From NCBI RefSeq assembly GCF_003337375.1, contig NZ_QPJD01000015.1:121955-185954 (forward strand): 64,000 nucleotides of DNA. The letters run 5' to 3'. A program made the position numbers and the translations under genes. The DNA is from Paenibacillus prosopidis (GTDB taxonomy: Bacteria > Bacillota > Bacilli > Paenibacillales > Paenibacillaceae). The notes beneath the pieces were generated by a model, which did no database searches, was not told the DNA's origin, and saw only the letters and a program-made list of their open reading frames with translations. The stretch's first letter is position 1. The number at the start of each line of letters is the position of its first letter. Below are positions 1 through 8,439 of this stretch, piece by piece.

Positions 1-908
1 AGCAGCTTACGGTGCCTATCTACAATCGGCAGCAAATCGATCCCCTCCGCTGCCATTGTGTGCGCTGCCGAAGTAACGCTAATGTTAGGTGCTGCCGTGA
101 TCGGCTGCCGCGTCATCAGCTTGTCGACGACGGTATCTTCAGGCGAGCCTACAGCATCCTTAGCCGTCATCATCCCGACAACCCTGCTTCTCTCATCAAC
201 TACAGGAAAACGGGAATAGCCGGTCTCTTGCGAAAGCTTGTGAAAGTTCGATACGGTATGTCCACTTTGCAGAACGTCAGCAGGGCGGCTGAACGTTACG
301 ATATCCTCAATCAGCATAATTTTCCGTTTAATAAGCCGGTCGTACATCGCACGGTTAATCATCGAAGCGACCGTAAAGGTATCATGGCGGGATGACAAGA
401 TTGGCAGCGACCGTTCGTCGGCTAGTTTGATCACTTCCGGGCTTGGCTCAAAGCCGCCCGTAATCAGAACGCCAGCCCCCTCCTCGAGCGCGCAACGATG
501 CGCACCGACACGGTTACCGACAATAAGCAGGCTGCCCTCGTCAATATACCGCAGCATCGCATCGAGCTCCATTGCACCGATAACGAACTTATGCAGCGTT
601 TTCTCTAGTCCTGCCGCACCTCCGAACAATCGGCCTTCAACAATTTCCGCCACCTCGCCGAAGGTAAGCTGATCCAGCGCCTCCCGCCGTTTCCGGTCGA
701 TCCGCACGGTCCCGATACGCTCCTTCGTGCTTACTATTCCGGAGCTTTCCGCTTCCTTGAACGCTTTGTATGCGGTGCCTTCGCTAACGCCAAGCGCTTT
801 GGCAATTGCCCGCACCGAAATTTTCGTCCCAATCTTCAGGCTCTGTATATAATGTAAAATTTGTTCATGCTTCGTTCTGGTCTCGTTCCCCGGTCCGATT
901 GGATCCAT
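1..908 (-). CDS. ytoI: YtoI-type regulator, HTH-DRTGG-CBS (partial, C-terminus outside window)
   Basis: The minus-strand frame opens at ATG 908 behind a GGACGGAGG site and stays open to the left edge, so about 302 N-terminal residues are visible. Residues 1-65 form a helix-turn-helix (KISVRAIAKALGVSEGTAYK). A DRTGG-type domain follows around residues 70-180 (LIVGNRVGAH, GVLITGGFEPS), then a CBS pair (SRFPVVDERSRVVGMMTAKD, then LMTRQPITA). YtoI of Bacillus has this order and ends in a hot-dog fold, which would lie outside the window. A nucleotide-sensing DNA-binding role is inferred from the domains. The left truncation is the window edge, not a lesion. Confidence 0.88.
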   Translation of the reverse strand, partial: MDPIGPGNETRTKHEQILHYIQSLKIGTKISVRAIAKALGVSEGTAYKAFKEAESSGIVSTKERIGTVRIDRKRREALDQLTFGEVAEIVEGRLFGGAAGLEKTLHKFVIGAMELDAMLRYIDEGSLLIVGNRVGAHRCALEEGAGVLITGGFEPSPEVIKLADERSLPILSSRHDTFTVASMINRAMYDRLIKRKIMLIEDIVTFSRPADVLQSGHTVSNFHKLSQETGYSRFPVVDERSRVVGMMTAKDAVGSPEDTVVDKLMTRQPITAAPNISVTSAAHTMAAEGIDLLPIVDRHRKL

Positions 909-1001
909 TGCTATTCCTCCGTCCAATAAACAATCGTCTTCTTCCTATTATAGGAGAAAGCGGGGAGCAAGTCATGTTCATTCCCGTTCTCTATCTAATA
1001 A

Positions 1002-1475
1002 TTAAAGATGCCATTGAAGAAGCACCTGCTCTATCTTTAGCTTCCCGTCGACCAATTCGCCGCCCGCGCCCTTCAGCCTCCATTTTTTGAACAGCTGCTG
1101 AATCGTCTGCACATTAATCGCGTCTTCCGCACCGGACATAATAAAAGACTGCCAATCATATTCGATCGGTAGGGGATAGCGCAATGCTTGAATAGGAAAA
1201 TGATTGATTTCAATCGTTTGGGGTGGAATTTCTTCATAGGCGCTGGAAAACAAAAAAGAGTTGTGTTCGCTGTATGGTCTTGAAATAGGATCAGATTGGA
1301 GCTCGAGCACGTATTCCACGATTTGGGTATGCGGATTGACGCGGCAGCTGAAGGAACCGCGAGCCGTTGCGGCTTTGTCAATACGATGTGACAATCGATA
1401 AGTGAATCGGACAAGGAAGGGAACATTGCAATAATATGCGCGGACTTTTCTAAAAAACTCGAATTCGTCAACCAC
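1002..1475 (-). CDS. Conserved hypothetical protein, 157 aa
   Basis: No family recognised. GTG at 1475 is preferred because a clean GAGGAGG lies 8 bases upstream; a longer reading from 1508 has no ribosome-binding site. The product is soluble-looking and rich in aromatic residues, with beta-type segments (YYCNVPFLVRFTYRLSH, QIVEYVLELQSD) and an amphipathic C-terminal helix (NVQTIQQLFKKWRLK). No signal peptide or membrane segment is visible. It is a single gene between the YtoI regulator on the same strand and a divergent XRE regulator. The alternative frame inside it (1073-1498) has no ribosome-binding site and is a shadow. Confidence 0.6.
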   Translation of the reverse strand: MVDEFEFFRKVRAYYCNVPFLVRFTYRLSHRIDKAATARGSFSCRVNPHTQIVEYVLELQSDPISRPYSEHNSFLFSSAYEEIPPQTIEINHFPIQALRYPLPIEYDWQSFIMSGAEDAINVQTIQQLFKKWRLKGAGGELVDGKLKIEQVLLQWHL

Positions 1476-1707
1476 TCTGCCAGCCTCCTCGCATCCACAT
1501 AATCGCAATTTATTAATGCTATTACTTTCTATAAAATTGGTAAATTCACCCTATAAAGGCAATGATACGATTAGAATGATACTTTTTTACACAATTATAG
1601 TAAAGAACCCACCTATTAGTCAATGACTATAGTCGCTATTTTCAATATGCTCTATAGAATGTTGTTGATAGACAAGGAAAGCTCTATCGTTAGGCTGAGG
1701 TGACATT

Positions 1708-2070
1708 ATGAGTGAGATTGCAGGACTAATCGGAGAAAACATTCGTCTGCTTCGCAAAAAAAGAGGGCTAAGCCAAGAACAGCTGGCATTTAGGGCCGAT
1801 ATAAACGCCTCGTATATGGGACAAGTTGAACGCGGGGAAAAAAATCCGACGATTGACGTGCTCAGCAAAATCGCGCTGGCGCTTCAAACGCCGATTGAGC
1901 AAATCGTAAACGTAATTTCTATTGCTCATGAAGCTGACCACAATGATGATAATGATGAAAATGGGTATGCCAATAAAATTGCCCATCAATTAAACGGCTT
2001 AAGCTTGAAGGAGCAGGAAGCCGTATACAAATTTGTGAAGCAGCTTGTTCAATTTAAGGAAATCAATTAA
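1708..2070 (+). CDS. XRE-family HTH transcriptional regulator, 120 aa
   Basis: Residues 9-63 are a Cro/C1-type helix-turn-helix (IRLLRKKRGLSQEQLAFRAD, then NASYMGQVERGEKNPTIDVL). An acidic linker (HNDDNDENG) and a C-terminal helix (LKEQEAVYKFVKQLVQF) follow. The start is ATG 1708 behind GAGGTGA. The length suits a stand-alone regulator with a short dimerisation tail, as in SinR-type proteins, but the C-terminal signature differs from the two SinR homologues later in the window. It stands alone and diverges from the gene ending at 1002. The target is unknown. Confidence 0.85.
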   Translation: MSEIAGLIGENIRLLRKKRGLSQEQLAFRADINASYMGQVERGEKNPTIDVLSKIALALQTPIEQIVNVISIAHEADHNDDNDENGYANKIAHQLNGLSLKEQEAVYKFVKQLVQFKEIN

Positions 2071-2075
2071 TGCTA

Positions 2076-2135
2076 TCAAGTGTAAACGGCTGTCGCCGTC
2101 CTTGGCGGCAAAAGCTTGTTTCGCGGTGAAATATA
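2076..2135 (+). repeat. Interspersed short repeat, copy 1
   Basis: A 60-base element starts 5 bases after the XRE stop codon. It has a short GC hairpin (GGCTGTCGCC) followed by GTTTCGCGGTGAAATATA. It aligns over its whole length with 10937-10997, in the same orientation, with a few substitutions and one-base indels. It lies outside coding sequence and resembles a dispersed non-coding repeat family. No transposase or target duplication is visible. Confidence 0.6.
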
Positions 2136-2181
2136 AGCTTATTTATAAGTGTGAAATATATAAATGCTTTATATTTTTAAA

Positions 2182-2222
2182 AAAAGAAGATCCGGCTGGT
2201 ATATCCCAGCGGATCTTCTTTG
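2182..2222. terminator. Bidirectional intrinsic terminator
   Basis: AAGAAGATCCGGCTGG and CCCAGCGGATCTTCTT form a stem of about 15 bp with one bulge, with an A-run on the left and T residues on the right. It separates the XRE gene from the convergent gene ending at 2261 and can serve both strands. Confidence 0.8.
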
Positions 2223-2260
2223 TCATCATGGTCCAGTTTCTATCTAAGACTGCCCGCAAT

Positions 2261-2548
2261 CTATCCCCGGACTCTCTTAGAAACGACTGCTTTCTGAAGC
2301 AGCCTGCGCTCCCATAGCAGCGCCTTAGCCCTCTTTATACGCTCCATCTCCTTGCGCTTCTCGTCATCCATGAGCAGCAGCGCATTAACATGTGCCGTGA
2401 TGACGACCAGCGCAAAGCCTACCCAGACAAGCCCAAACACACTCGTCCAATCCCATGGCGCATTAAGCTCAAGACGCGGCAACGCATATATGAGCATCGC
2501 AAGCGCAATAAGCAAATACAATAAATGACGGCCTTTTCCTGAAACCAT
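2261..2548 (-). CDS. Small two-TM membrane protein of unknown function, 95 aa
   Basis: ATG 2548 is chosen because GTGGAGGAG lies upstream at normal spacing; the GTG at 2566 is itself part of that Shine-Dalgarno. Two hydrophobic segments are visible, near residues 10-25 (LLYLLIALAMLIYAL) and 37-56 (VFGLVWVGFALVVITAHVNA). A basic, charged cytoplasmic tail follows (DDEKRKEMERIKRAKALLWERR). No catalytic motif is seen. It lies downstream of the yheA-like gene on the same strand, 85 bases away, so co-transcription is possible. No family was recognised. Confidence 0.62.
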   Translation of the reverse strand: MVSGKGRHLLYLLIALAMLIYALPRLELNAPWDWTSVFGLVWVGFALVVITAHVNALLLMDDEKRKEMERIKRAKALLWERRLLQKAVVSKRVRG

Positions 2549-2633
2549 TGCCTTCAACTCCTCCACAAGGTCGTAAGCGGCAGCCTTCTTGTCCGCATGA
2601 CCATTCTATGAAAGAAGTCCCTAGTATATGACT

Positions 2634-2969
2634 CTAGTCAACAATAGCCTTCAGCACATCCGACATAATACGGTTAATATCCTCGAATACGACCGCAAAG
2701 CGGCGCTCGGCTTCGAGCAGTCGTCCAATTAGCGGATTGAGCGTAATGACTTCATACAGCTTGTTCATTTTATCCATATCTTCAGCGGACGGCTCTTCTC
2801 CTGCCATCATCTTTTGCTGCAGAAAGTTTTGCCGTTCACGAAAATCATCCAGCATCCGTTTCGCATCCGGGTCAGCTTCCGCAGCCTGCTTCGCAGCCTT
2901 AAGCTGCATCGCCTCATCGCTTTCCTTCAAGGCTTTGGCTAATTCGTAAGCTTTGTCATATATATTCAT
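2634..2969 (-). CDS. yheA: YlbF/YheA-family protein (UPF0342-like), 111 aa
   Basis: All-helical 111-residue protein with the YlbF/YmcA/YheA pattern: MNIYDKAYELAKALKESDE at the N-terminus, then DPDAKRMLDDFRERQNFLQQ and a helical C-terminal half. ATG 2969 follows GGGAGAG; the upstream ATG at 2984 is less well placed. In B. subtilis yheA lies beside yheC and yheD. Here it lies beside four YheC/YheD genes on the opposite strand, which supports the YheA assignment over YlbF or YmcA. Members of the family can bind RNase Y or competence-linked partners, but the YheA role is not established. Confidence 0.72.
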   Translation of the reverse strand: MNIYDKAYELAKALKESDEAMQLKAAKQAAEADPDAKRMLDDFRERQNFLQQKMMAGEEPSAEDMDKMNKLYEVITLNPLIGRLLEAERRFAVVFEDINRIMSDVLKAIVD

Positions 2970-3198
2970 TAAACACTCTCCCATTCTTTGTTTATCTTTT
3001 GTTTTATAAGTTCAATCATAACGCTTTAGTACAACCGGAGCCAAGTCATAAATGGAAAATCTAATGAAAACAACACATGCATCGCTTCTGATTTTGAAGC
3101 ACAAAGAGATAGATGTCCTCATATGATGAAGTAATTCGTGTAAAACACCTTCAGGCCGCTTACCCCATATCGTCATCCTCCTGCTTGAAAGGAGATTT

Positions 3199-4569
3199 AT
3201 GATGCTCAAATCGAAAGTAGCCGTACAGGTGATCAGCTCCGGCATGCTTCCGGATGATACGCTCATTCTTGGCGAAACATATGTAAAGCAATGGAAAATC
3301 CCGCAAGGCCAACACCTCCAATTAAAATTCGGTGCCTTTCGTAAGAATGTGAAAGTCATTCCTGTCGCAAAGTACGACGGGCTGCGGATCAGCCAAGGCT
3401 TAGCAGGGCAGATGGGAATAGTGAACGGAGCGTCGATCAGACTGCAATACAAAGCCGGGACATCCACACTCGTACTCGGACCTTTAATCGGCATACTCGT
3501 TACCCGCGATTATCCGCATATTCCGGATAAACCATTCGGCTCCATTACTATGTTTTGCAATGAGCTAGTCGAGGCCTGTACGGCGCAAGGCGTTTATGTT
3601 TATTTTTTCACGCCGAATCAAATCGGCAGCAGCCCTGATTCAATTGAAGGCTGGATATATTCAGATGGATGGCAAAAGGCCGTAATGCCCGTGCCTGACG
3701 TCGTCAATAACCGGTTGTCATCCCGAAAATTGGAGAGCAAACCCAGCGTACAACATTTTATGAAAGAAGTAAAACTGCAGCATCAGACGAGCGTTTTCAA
3801 TGAAAAGTTTCTGGATAAGGCCGAAGTTTTTGACGCGCTGAAAAAAGACGATTCTATAGCCCGCTATTTGCCTGAGTCGCATTTGCTCCGCAACTACATC
3901 ATGCTGAAGTCAATGTGCTCGCGCTACAGCAACGTATTTCTTAAGCCTGTTCGCGGCAGTTTGGGTAAAGGCATCATTCGTATCACACGTCTGGGCACGG
4001 ACAACTACCAAGCGATGTACACGACTGCAGCAGGTACACGCAAGCAGCAGTTCACTAGCTTAGTAAAGTTCTATTCAACCATATCTGAGAAAATGAAAAC
4101 CAGTCGTTACCAAATACAACAAGGCCTGCAGCTTATTGAAATTCAGAAACGGCCAGTCGACTTTCGCGCGCTCGTTCAAAAAGACGCAAGCGGCAAATGG
4201 ACGGTCACCTCGATTGTCGCCCGTACGGCGGGCAACGATCTTTTCGTATCCAACCTGGCACGCGGGGGAACTCTCAGCACTGTAGGAGAGGCCGTTGCCA
4301 AATCAAATCTGTCCGGAATTAGCAGGCAGGATGCAACGCATCGATTGCAGCAAGCGGCGCTTAATATCGCCCGCAGCCTCGACACGCAAATTCCAGCACA
4401 TTTTGGAGAGCTGGGCATCGACTTAGCGCTCGACACCAGCGGCCGCGTTTGGCTTCTGGAAGTGAATTCAAAGCCGTCCAAAAACGATAACACACCTCTA
4501 AATGATAATAAAATACGTCCATCCGTCCGTATGATGATTCAATACTCCCGATTTTTGTCGGGATTTTAA
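3199..4569 (+). CDS. yheD: YheC/YheD-family ATP-grasp protein, long (YheD-like) form 1
   Basis: 456 residues. Residues 1-92 are a small beta-rich N-terminal domain (EHVKQWKIPQGQ-type region). The family segment LVLGPLIGILVTRD begins near residue 90. The C-terminal ATP-grasp part has LKPVRGSLGKGI, RALVQKD and GELGIDLALDTSGRVWLLE followed by VNSKPSK, which supplies the acidic metal and nucleotide ligands. The family is endospore coat-associated in Bacillus; the ligase substrate is unknown. AAAGGAGA precedes two consecutive ATGs (3199, 3202), and the second has the better spacing. It is the first gene of a tight four-gene tandem array. Confidence 0.87.
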   Translation: MMLKSKVAVQVISSGMLPDDTLILGETYVKQWKIPQGQHLQLKFGAFRKNVKVIPVAKYDGLRISQGLAGQMGIVNGASIRLQYKAGTSTLVLGPLIGILVTRDYPHIPDKPFGSITMFCNELVEACTAQGVYVYFFTPNQIGSSPDSIEGWIYSDGWQKAVMPVPDVVNNRLSSRKLESKPSVQHFMKEVKLQHQTSVFNEKFLDKAEVFDALKKDDSIARYLPESHLLRNYIMLKSMCSRYSNVFLKPVRGSLGKGIIRITRLGTDNYQAMYTTAAGTRKQQFTSLVKFYSTISEKMKTSRYQIQQGLQLIEIQKRPVDFRALVQKDASGKWTVTSIVARTAGNDLFVSNLARGGTLSTVGEAVAKSNLSGISRQDATHRLQQAALNIARSLDTQIPAHFGELGIDLALDTSGRVWLLEVNSKPSKNDNTPLNDNKIRPSVRMMIQYSRFLSGF

Positions 4570-4580
4570 CGGAGGCGCTT

Positions 4581-5804
4581 ATGCAAATTGGAACGATCAT
4601 CCTCGGTATCATCGTCGCTTCGATTGGCCGTTCCGCCGAAGGTACTGAGACGGAACCGGTAATTCCGGAACCCTCTTTTTACCGTGCGCTTAGCTTGACC
4701 GCCGTTCAGCTTGGCATCGATGTATATGTATTCGAAGCGGAAGGCTATCAATCGCAATCCGGGCTGCTGCAAGCCTATAGGCTGGAGCAAAATCGCTGGG
4801 TGCGTCAAATAGTTCCATTGCCGGATATCATTTACGACCGCTGTTTTTACACGCGTCCGGAGCAGCGGATAAGCTGTCGCAGCATGCTGAATGCAATAGC
4901 GCTGCGTAAGCCGTATGTAATGCTGAACGGCATTCTTCCGACTAAGCTCGACGTGTATGAAGCACTCAAGGATAACAGTATGCTGGCAAAATATTTGCCG
5001 GAAACGATACGTTACTATTCAGCAGAGCAACTGGAACAGCTGGAAGAACGATATAATGCTGGTGTCATTTTGAAGCCGGCGGCCGGAATGCAGGGTAAAG
5101 GAATAGTACATGTGAAGAGAAGCCCGCTCGATCAGTCAACCCAAGTGAACGGTAGAACCCTCCAAAACCGGCCTTTCTCCAAAACATTCACCGACAACAA
5201 CGCGATGAAGCAATGGCTGATCCGCTTCATAAACCGCACGACCTATTTGATACAACCTTATTTAGAGCTATGCGGCGAGGATGACAAACCCTTTGACGTA
5301 AGAGCTTTGCTGCAGAAAAACGGTAAGGGTAGATGGTCGCTCTCCGGAGTCGCGGTTCGCTGCGGGCAAATCGGCTCCGTTACGTCCAATCTGCATGGCG
5401 GAGGCGACGCTCGCCCGGCTAGCGGACTGCTTTCTGATAAATTTGGGACGCACAAAGCCGAACGTTTACTAGAAGAGATCCATACAATAAGCAAGCAAAC
5501 AGCAGAAAGGCTTGAAAGCAGATTCGGCAGATTTGCCGAGCTTGGATTCGATTACGGGATAGAGCCGGACGGCAGACTCTGGCTAATAGAAGCGAATTCA
5601 AAGCCCGGGCGTAATTCCTTTCGAATAATAAGCGACCAGGAGGCTGAGCGGCAATCGATTGTACGGCCTCTCTTGTACGCCCGCTTTCTGTCAAGGCGCC
5701 TTCATCCGTCCTTTGTAGCTAACGTATCCGCAAACGGCCGTTTCAGTAATTCGAGTATGAACAGTCAAAAACGGCCTTTCAACGTTCAGGAGGTTCATCG
5801 ATGA
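4581..5804 (+). CDS. yheC: YheC/YheD-family ATP-grasp protein, short (YheC-like) form 1
   Basis: 407 residues, starting 11 bases after the previous gene behind GGAGG. It lacks the N-terminal domain of its neighbours and starts directly at the IILGIIVASIG segment. Conserved ATP-grasp features are LKPAAGMQGKGIVHVK, PFDVRALLQKN, and ELGFDYGIEPDGRLWLIE followed by ANSKPGR. The short architecture matches YheC (about 363 aa in B. subtilis) rather than YheD. A Ser/Asn-rich tail of about 25 residues follows the last conserved helix. It is translationally coupled to the next gene through an ATGA overlap. Confidence 0.86.
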   Translation: MQIGTIILGIIVASIGRSAEGTETEPVIPEPSFYRALSLTAVQLGIDVYVFEAEGYQSQSGLLQAYRLEQNRWVRQIVPLPDIIYDRCFYTRPEQRISCRSMLNAIALRKPYVMLNGILPTKLDVYEALKDNSMLAKYLPETIRYYSAEQLEQLEERYNAGVILKPAAGMQGKGIVHVKRSPLDQSTQVNGRTLQNRPFSKTFTDNNAMKQWLIRFINRTTYLIQPYLELCGEDDKPFDVRALLQKNGKGRWSLSGVAVRCGQIGSVTSNLHGGGDARPASGLLSDKFGTHKAERLLEEIHTISKQTAERLESRFGRFAELGFDYGIEPDGRLWLIEANSKPGRNSFRIISDQEAERQSIVRPLLYARFLSRRLHPSFVANVSANGRFSNSSMNSQKRPFNVQEVHR

Positions 5805-7174
5805 GTTTGACAACTTGTAACGTCCATTTCTCACAGCAACCCGATAAAATCGTATATTTGTCCAGCCCGTTGTTGAAGCAGCTGAAGCTATCCGGCAAAA
5901 AGTCCGTTCAACTTAAACTGGGCAATGAAGTTATTACAACAGAGATCAAGCAGTTGAAACGACCTGGCAACCATTTGTATTTGTCAGCAGGCGTGCGCCA
6001 GTCAATCAAGGTGCCGAAATCCGGGAGCGTATACGTGCTTAATACTGGTAATAACGAGGTTAAGCTTGGACCGCTCGTCGGTATATTAAGCGATAGCGGC
6101 ATCCGCTCCGAAAGCAATCCTTTTGGCGGCCGAACCGAATTTATTAAGCAAATTATCCGTTCGGGTGAGCATAAAGGTTACTTATTCGGCTTTACTCCTC
6201 ATGATATCAACTGGCACCAAGAAACGATTAACGGCTATTTCCTAAATCCGCAAGGCGGATGGTACCGCAAAATTATACCGCTGCCTGACGTTGTCTATAA
6301 CCGTTTACCGAACCGTCAGGCGGAAACTTCCGGATCGATTAATGCGCTCCGGGAGCGTTTCGTACGCCATAAAATCCCATTTTTCAACTGGAGCTTCTTC
6401 AACAAAGCCGATGTGTATAAGCTGCTCGACAACGATCCTGAAGCTTTAAGCCATTTGCCGGAGTCCGTTTCCGGTCCTAACGCAGACAACATAAAAGAAC
6501 TGCTGGAGAAGCACCAGTTTCTATATCTCAAACCAACAGCTGGCAGCCTGGGAGCCGGAATTTACCGGCTTACCTATCATCCGAAACGCGGCTATTTCGC
6601 GCGCTACCGCAAAGGCGGTCAAAACGTGCTGTTGCGGTTCACGAACTTCCAGAGCTTAATGAGGATGCTGCAGGCTAAGCATGGAAGCAACTTGAATCAC
6701 TATGTTATCCAGCAGGGTATCCGGTTAGTCGAGATCGACAGCTGTCCGCTTGATTTCCGGTTCCATATGCATAAGAACGGCAAAAACGAATGGGTGCCCG
6801 CCGGCATCGGCGCGAAGAAAGCAGGCCGGGGAAGTGTAACGACGCATGTGAAAAACGGCGGTCAGCTGATGACACCGGAGCAGGCGCTGAGCAGGACGTT
6901 TGGCGATCAAGCAGAGGCTGTTCTGGATAAAGCGAAGGAAGCCGCTGTTAAGATTTCCGAAGCCATTGAGCGAAACTATCCGCACCGGCTTGGAGAGCTC
7001 GGCCTTGATATCGGAATTGATAAAGACGGTGAAGTATGGATGTTTGAAGCGAACGCCAAACCGGGCCGATCGATCTATAAGCATCCAGCGCTTCGCTCGG
7101 AGGGTCGTGCTTCAGTTTCTTACATTATTGAGCATTGCATGTACCTTAGCAACTTCCAAGGAGGTAATAGCTGA
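5801..7174 (+). CDS. yheD: YheC/YheD-family ATP-grasp protein, long (YheD-like) form 2
   Basis: 457 residues. Its ATG overlaps the stop of the previous gene by four bases behind AGGAGG. Residues 1-90 repeat the extra N-terminal domain seen in the first gene (VYLSSPLLKQLKLSGKKSVQ), followed by VKLGPLVGILSDSG. The ATP-grasp core shows LKPTAGSLGAGIYRL, PLDFRFHMHKN and GELGLDIGIDKDGEVWMFE then ANAKPGR. The order long, short, long, short suggests that a YheD/YheC pair was duplicated. Spore coat association is inferred from the family. Confidence 0.87.
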   Translation: MSLTTCNVHFSQQPDKIVYLSSPLLKQLKLSGKKSVQLKLGNEVITTEIKQLKRPGNHLYLSAGVRQSIKVPKSGSVYVLNTGNNEVKLGPLVGILSDSGIRSESNPFGGRTEFIKQIIRSGEHKGYLFGFTPHDINWHQETINGYFLNPQGGWYRKIIPLPDVVYNRLPNRQAETSGSINALRERFVRHKIPFFNWSFFNKADVYKLLDNDPEALSHLPESVSGPNADNIKELLEKHQFLYLKPTAGSLGAGIYRLTYHPKRGYFARYRKGGQNVLLRFTNFQSLMRMLQAKHGSNLNHYVIQQGIRLVEIDSCPLDFRFHMHKNGKNEWVPAGIGAKKAGRGSVTTHVKNGGQLMTPEQALSRTFGDQAEAVLDKAKEAAVKISEAIERNYPHRLGELGLDIGIDKDGEVWMFEANAKPGRSIYKHPALRSEGRASVSYIIEHCMYLSNFQGGNS

Positions 7175-8340
7175 TGAACAGTTTACTTCCGGAAGAATTG
7201 AACTTCAAGGAGCTGCGCGCTGACCGAACGGTACTCGCTATTTTGACCATGGACGATGAGATCAATCTCTTCCGGGGTAATCGCAGCAACTTTATAGATT
7301 TGATCAAAACCGGTCAATCGATGGGATTCATCGTCTATGTGCTAACGGTAAAAGACTTGCTGTTCACGAGGAACAGCCTGATAGGCTTCGTATACAATGA
7401 AGATGACGACAGTTGGCAGCAGCGTCTCCTTCCTTTTCCCGATATTATTTACAACCGGATTCCGCAGCGGGAAGATGAAATTTTGCCCATTGCCCAACAA
7501 AAGATAGCCGCTTGCCAAAATCATTCACGCGTTAAGCTGTTTAATCCTTCCTTCTTCAACAAATGGGATTTATTCGAATGGCTGCGCCTATCCAAAACGA
7601 CCAAACCGTATATACCTTCAACGCGAAAGCTGATGACGGTAAACGGTCTCGGACGGATGATGCGCAAGCATTCCTACCTCTATTTAAAGCCCGAAAGCGG
7701 TAAGGCCGGCAAAGGCATTATGACCATCAATGTGCATACCGAGAAGCAATTGCCGTACCGGTTAAAAATACAAGAGGATAAGAAGAGTGCAACTTATAAC
7801 TGCTCTTCGATTAACAAGCTGTGGAGCCACATTCAAAAACAAAGCGGAGGCGAAGCTTACATTGCCCAGCAGGGCATCAATCTCGCCTCCTTCAACGACA
7901 GGCAATTCGACTTAAGGGCGCTCGTACAAAAAAACAAGCGCGGCAAATGGGATATAACGGGTATTGGCGCACGGATAGCAGGCGCCGCCAGCATTACGAC
8001 TCATGTGCCGCGCGGCGGTATGATCGAAGATCCCGAGAAGCTGCTTGTCAATTCATTTAATGAGGAGCAAGCACGTAAGCTATTAATAAAAGCAAAAAAC
8101 ACGGCTCTGCTCATTGCGAAGCAGATCGAGCGGGCATCCGGACAGCTTCTAGGCGAAATGTCGATGGACCTGGGGATAGACAGTGACGGCAACATGTGGT
8201 TTTTTGAAGCTAATTCTAAGCCCATGAAATTCGATGAGCCGCATATTCGCAAAAAATCACTCGAGCAAATTTTTCATTATGGTGCTTATTTAGCTAAAAT
8301 GATTAAAGCTGGAGATGCTGGCAATGCTGGTGGTGCATAA
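7174..8340 (+). CDS. yheC: YheC/YheD-family ATP-grasp protein, short (YheC-like) form 2
   Basis: 388 residues. Start and upstream stop share one base (TGATG) behind GGAGG. It lacks the long-form N-terminal domain; the family segment begins near residue 17 (VLAILTMDDEINLF). The ATP-grasp core has LKPESGKAGKGIMTI, FDLRALVQKN and GEMSMDLGIDSDGNMWFFE then ANSKPMK. The tail is Gly/Ala-rich (AGDAGNAGGA). It is the last gene of the array; the hairpin at 8391 closes the operon. Confidence 0.86.
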   Translation: MNSLLPEELNFKELRADRTVLAILTMDDEINLFRGNRSNFIDLIKTGQSMGFIVYVLTVKDLLFTRNSLIGFVYNEDDDSWQQRLLPFPDIIYNRIPQREDEILPIAQQKIAACQNHSRVKLFNPSFFNKWDLFEWLRLSKTTKPYIPSTRKLMTVNGLGRMMRKHSYLYLKPESGKAGKGIMTINVHTEKQLPYRLKIQEDKKSATYNCSSINKLWSHIQKQSGGEAYIAQQGINLASFNDRQFDLRALVQKNKRGKWDITGIGARIAGAASITTHVPRGGMIEDPEKLLVNSFNEEQARKLLIKAKNTALLIAKQIERASGQLLGEMSMDLGIDSDGNMWFFEANSKPMKFDEPHIRKKSLEQIFHYGAYLAKMIKAGDAGNAGGA

Positions 8341-8390
8341 CGTAGGCCACCTATCGTACAAGCGATGATAAAACAGCTTGGCGTAACACA

Positions 8391-8439
8391 AAGGGCTGCC
8401 GATCAAGCCATGTGCTGCTTGTTCGGTAGCCCTTTTTTT
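8391..8439. terminator. Bidirectional intrinsic terminator
   Basis: AAGGGCTGCCGATCAAGC pairs with GCTTGTTCGGTAGCCCTT (about 16 of 18 bp) around a short loop, followed by a run of seven T. The stop codon of the convergent HAD gene lies in the T-run, so the element probably ends both transcripts. Confidence 0.88.

Noticed and set aside
12..672. Plus-strand frames at 12-395 and 427-672
   Set aside because: Both are antisense to the YtoI-type gene, whose minus frame has HTH, DRTGG and CBS motifs.
1073..1498. 141-codon frame overlapping the hypothetical gene at 1002-1475
   Set aside because: It is a shifted frame of the same strand, lacks its own ribosome-binding site and reads as Ser/Cys-rich noise.
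1594..1604. AAAGAAC half-site upstream of the XRE gene as a SinR-type box
   Set aside because: Only one half is present and no opposing GTTCT lies at the right distance.
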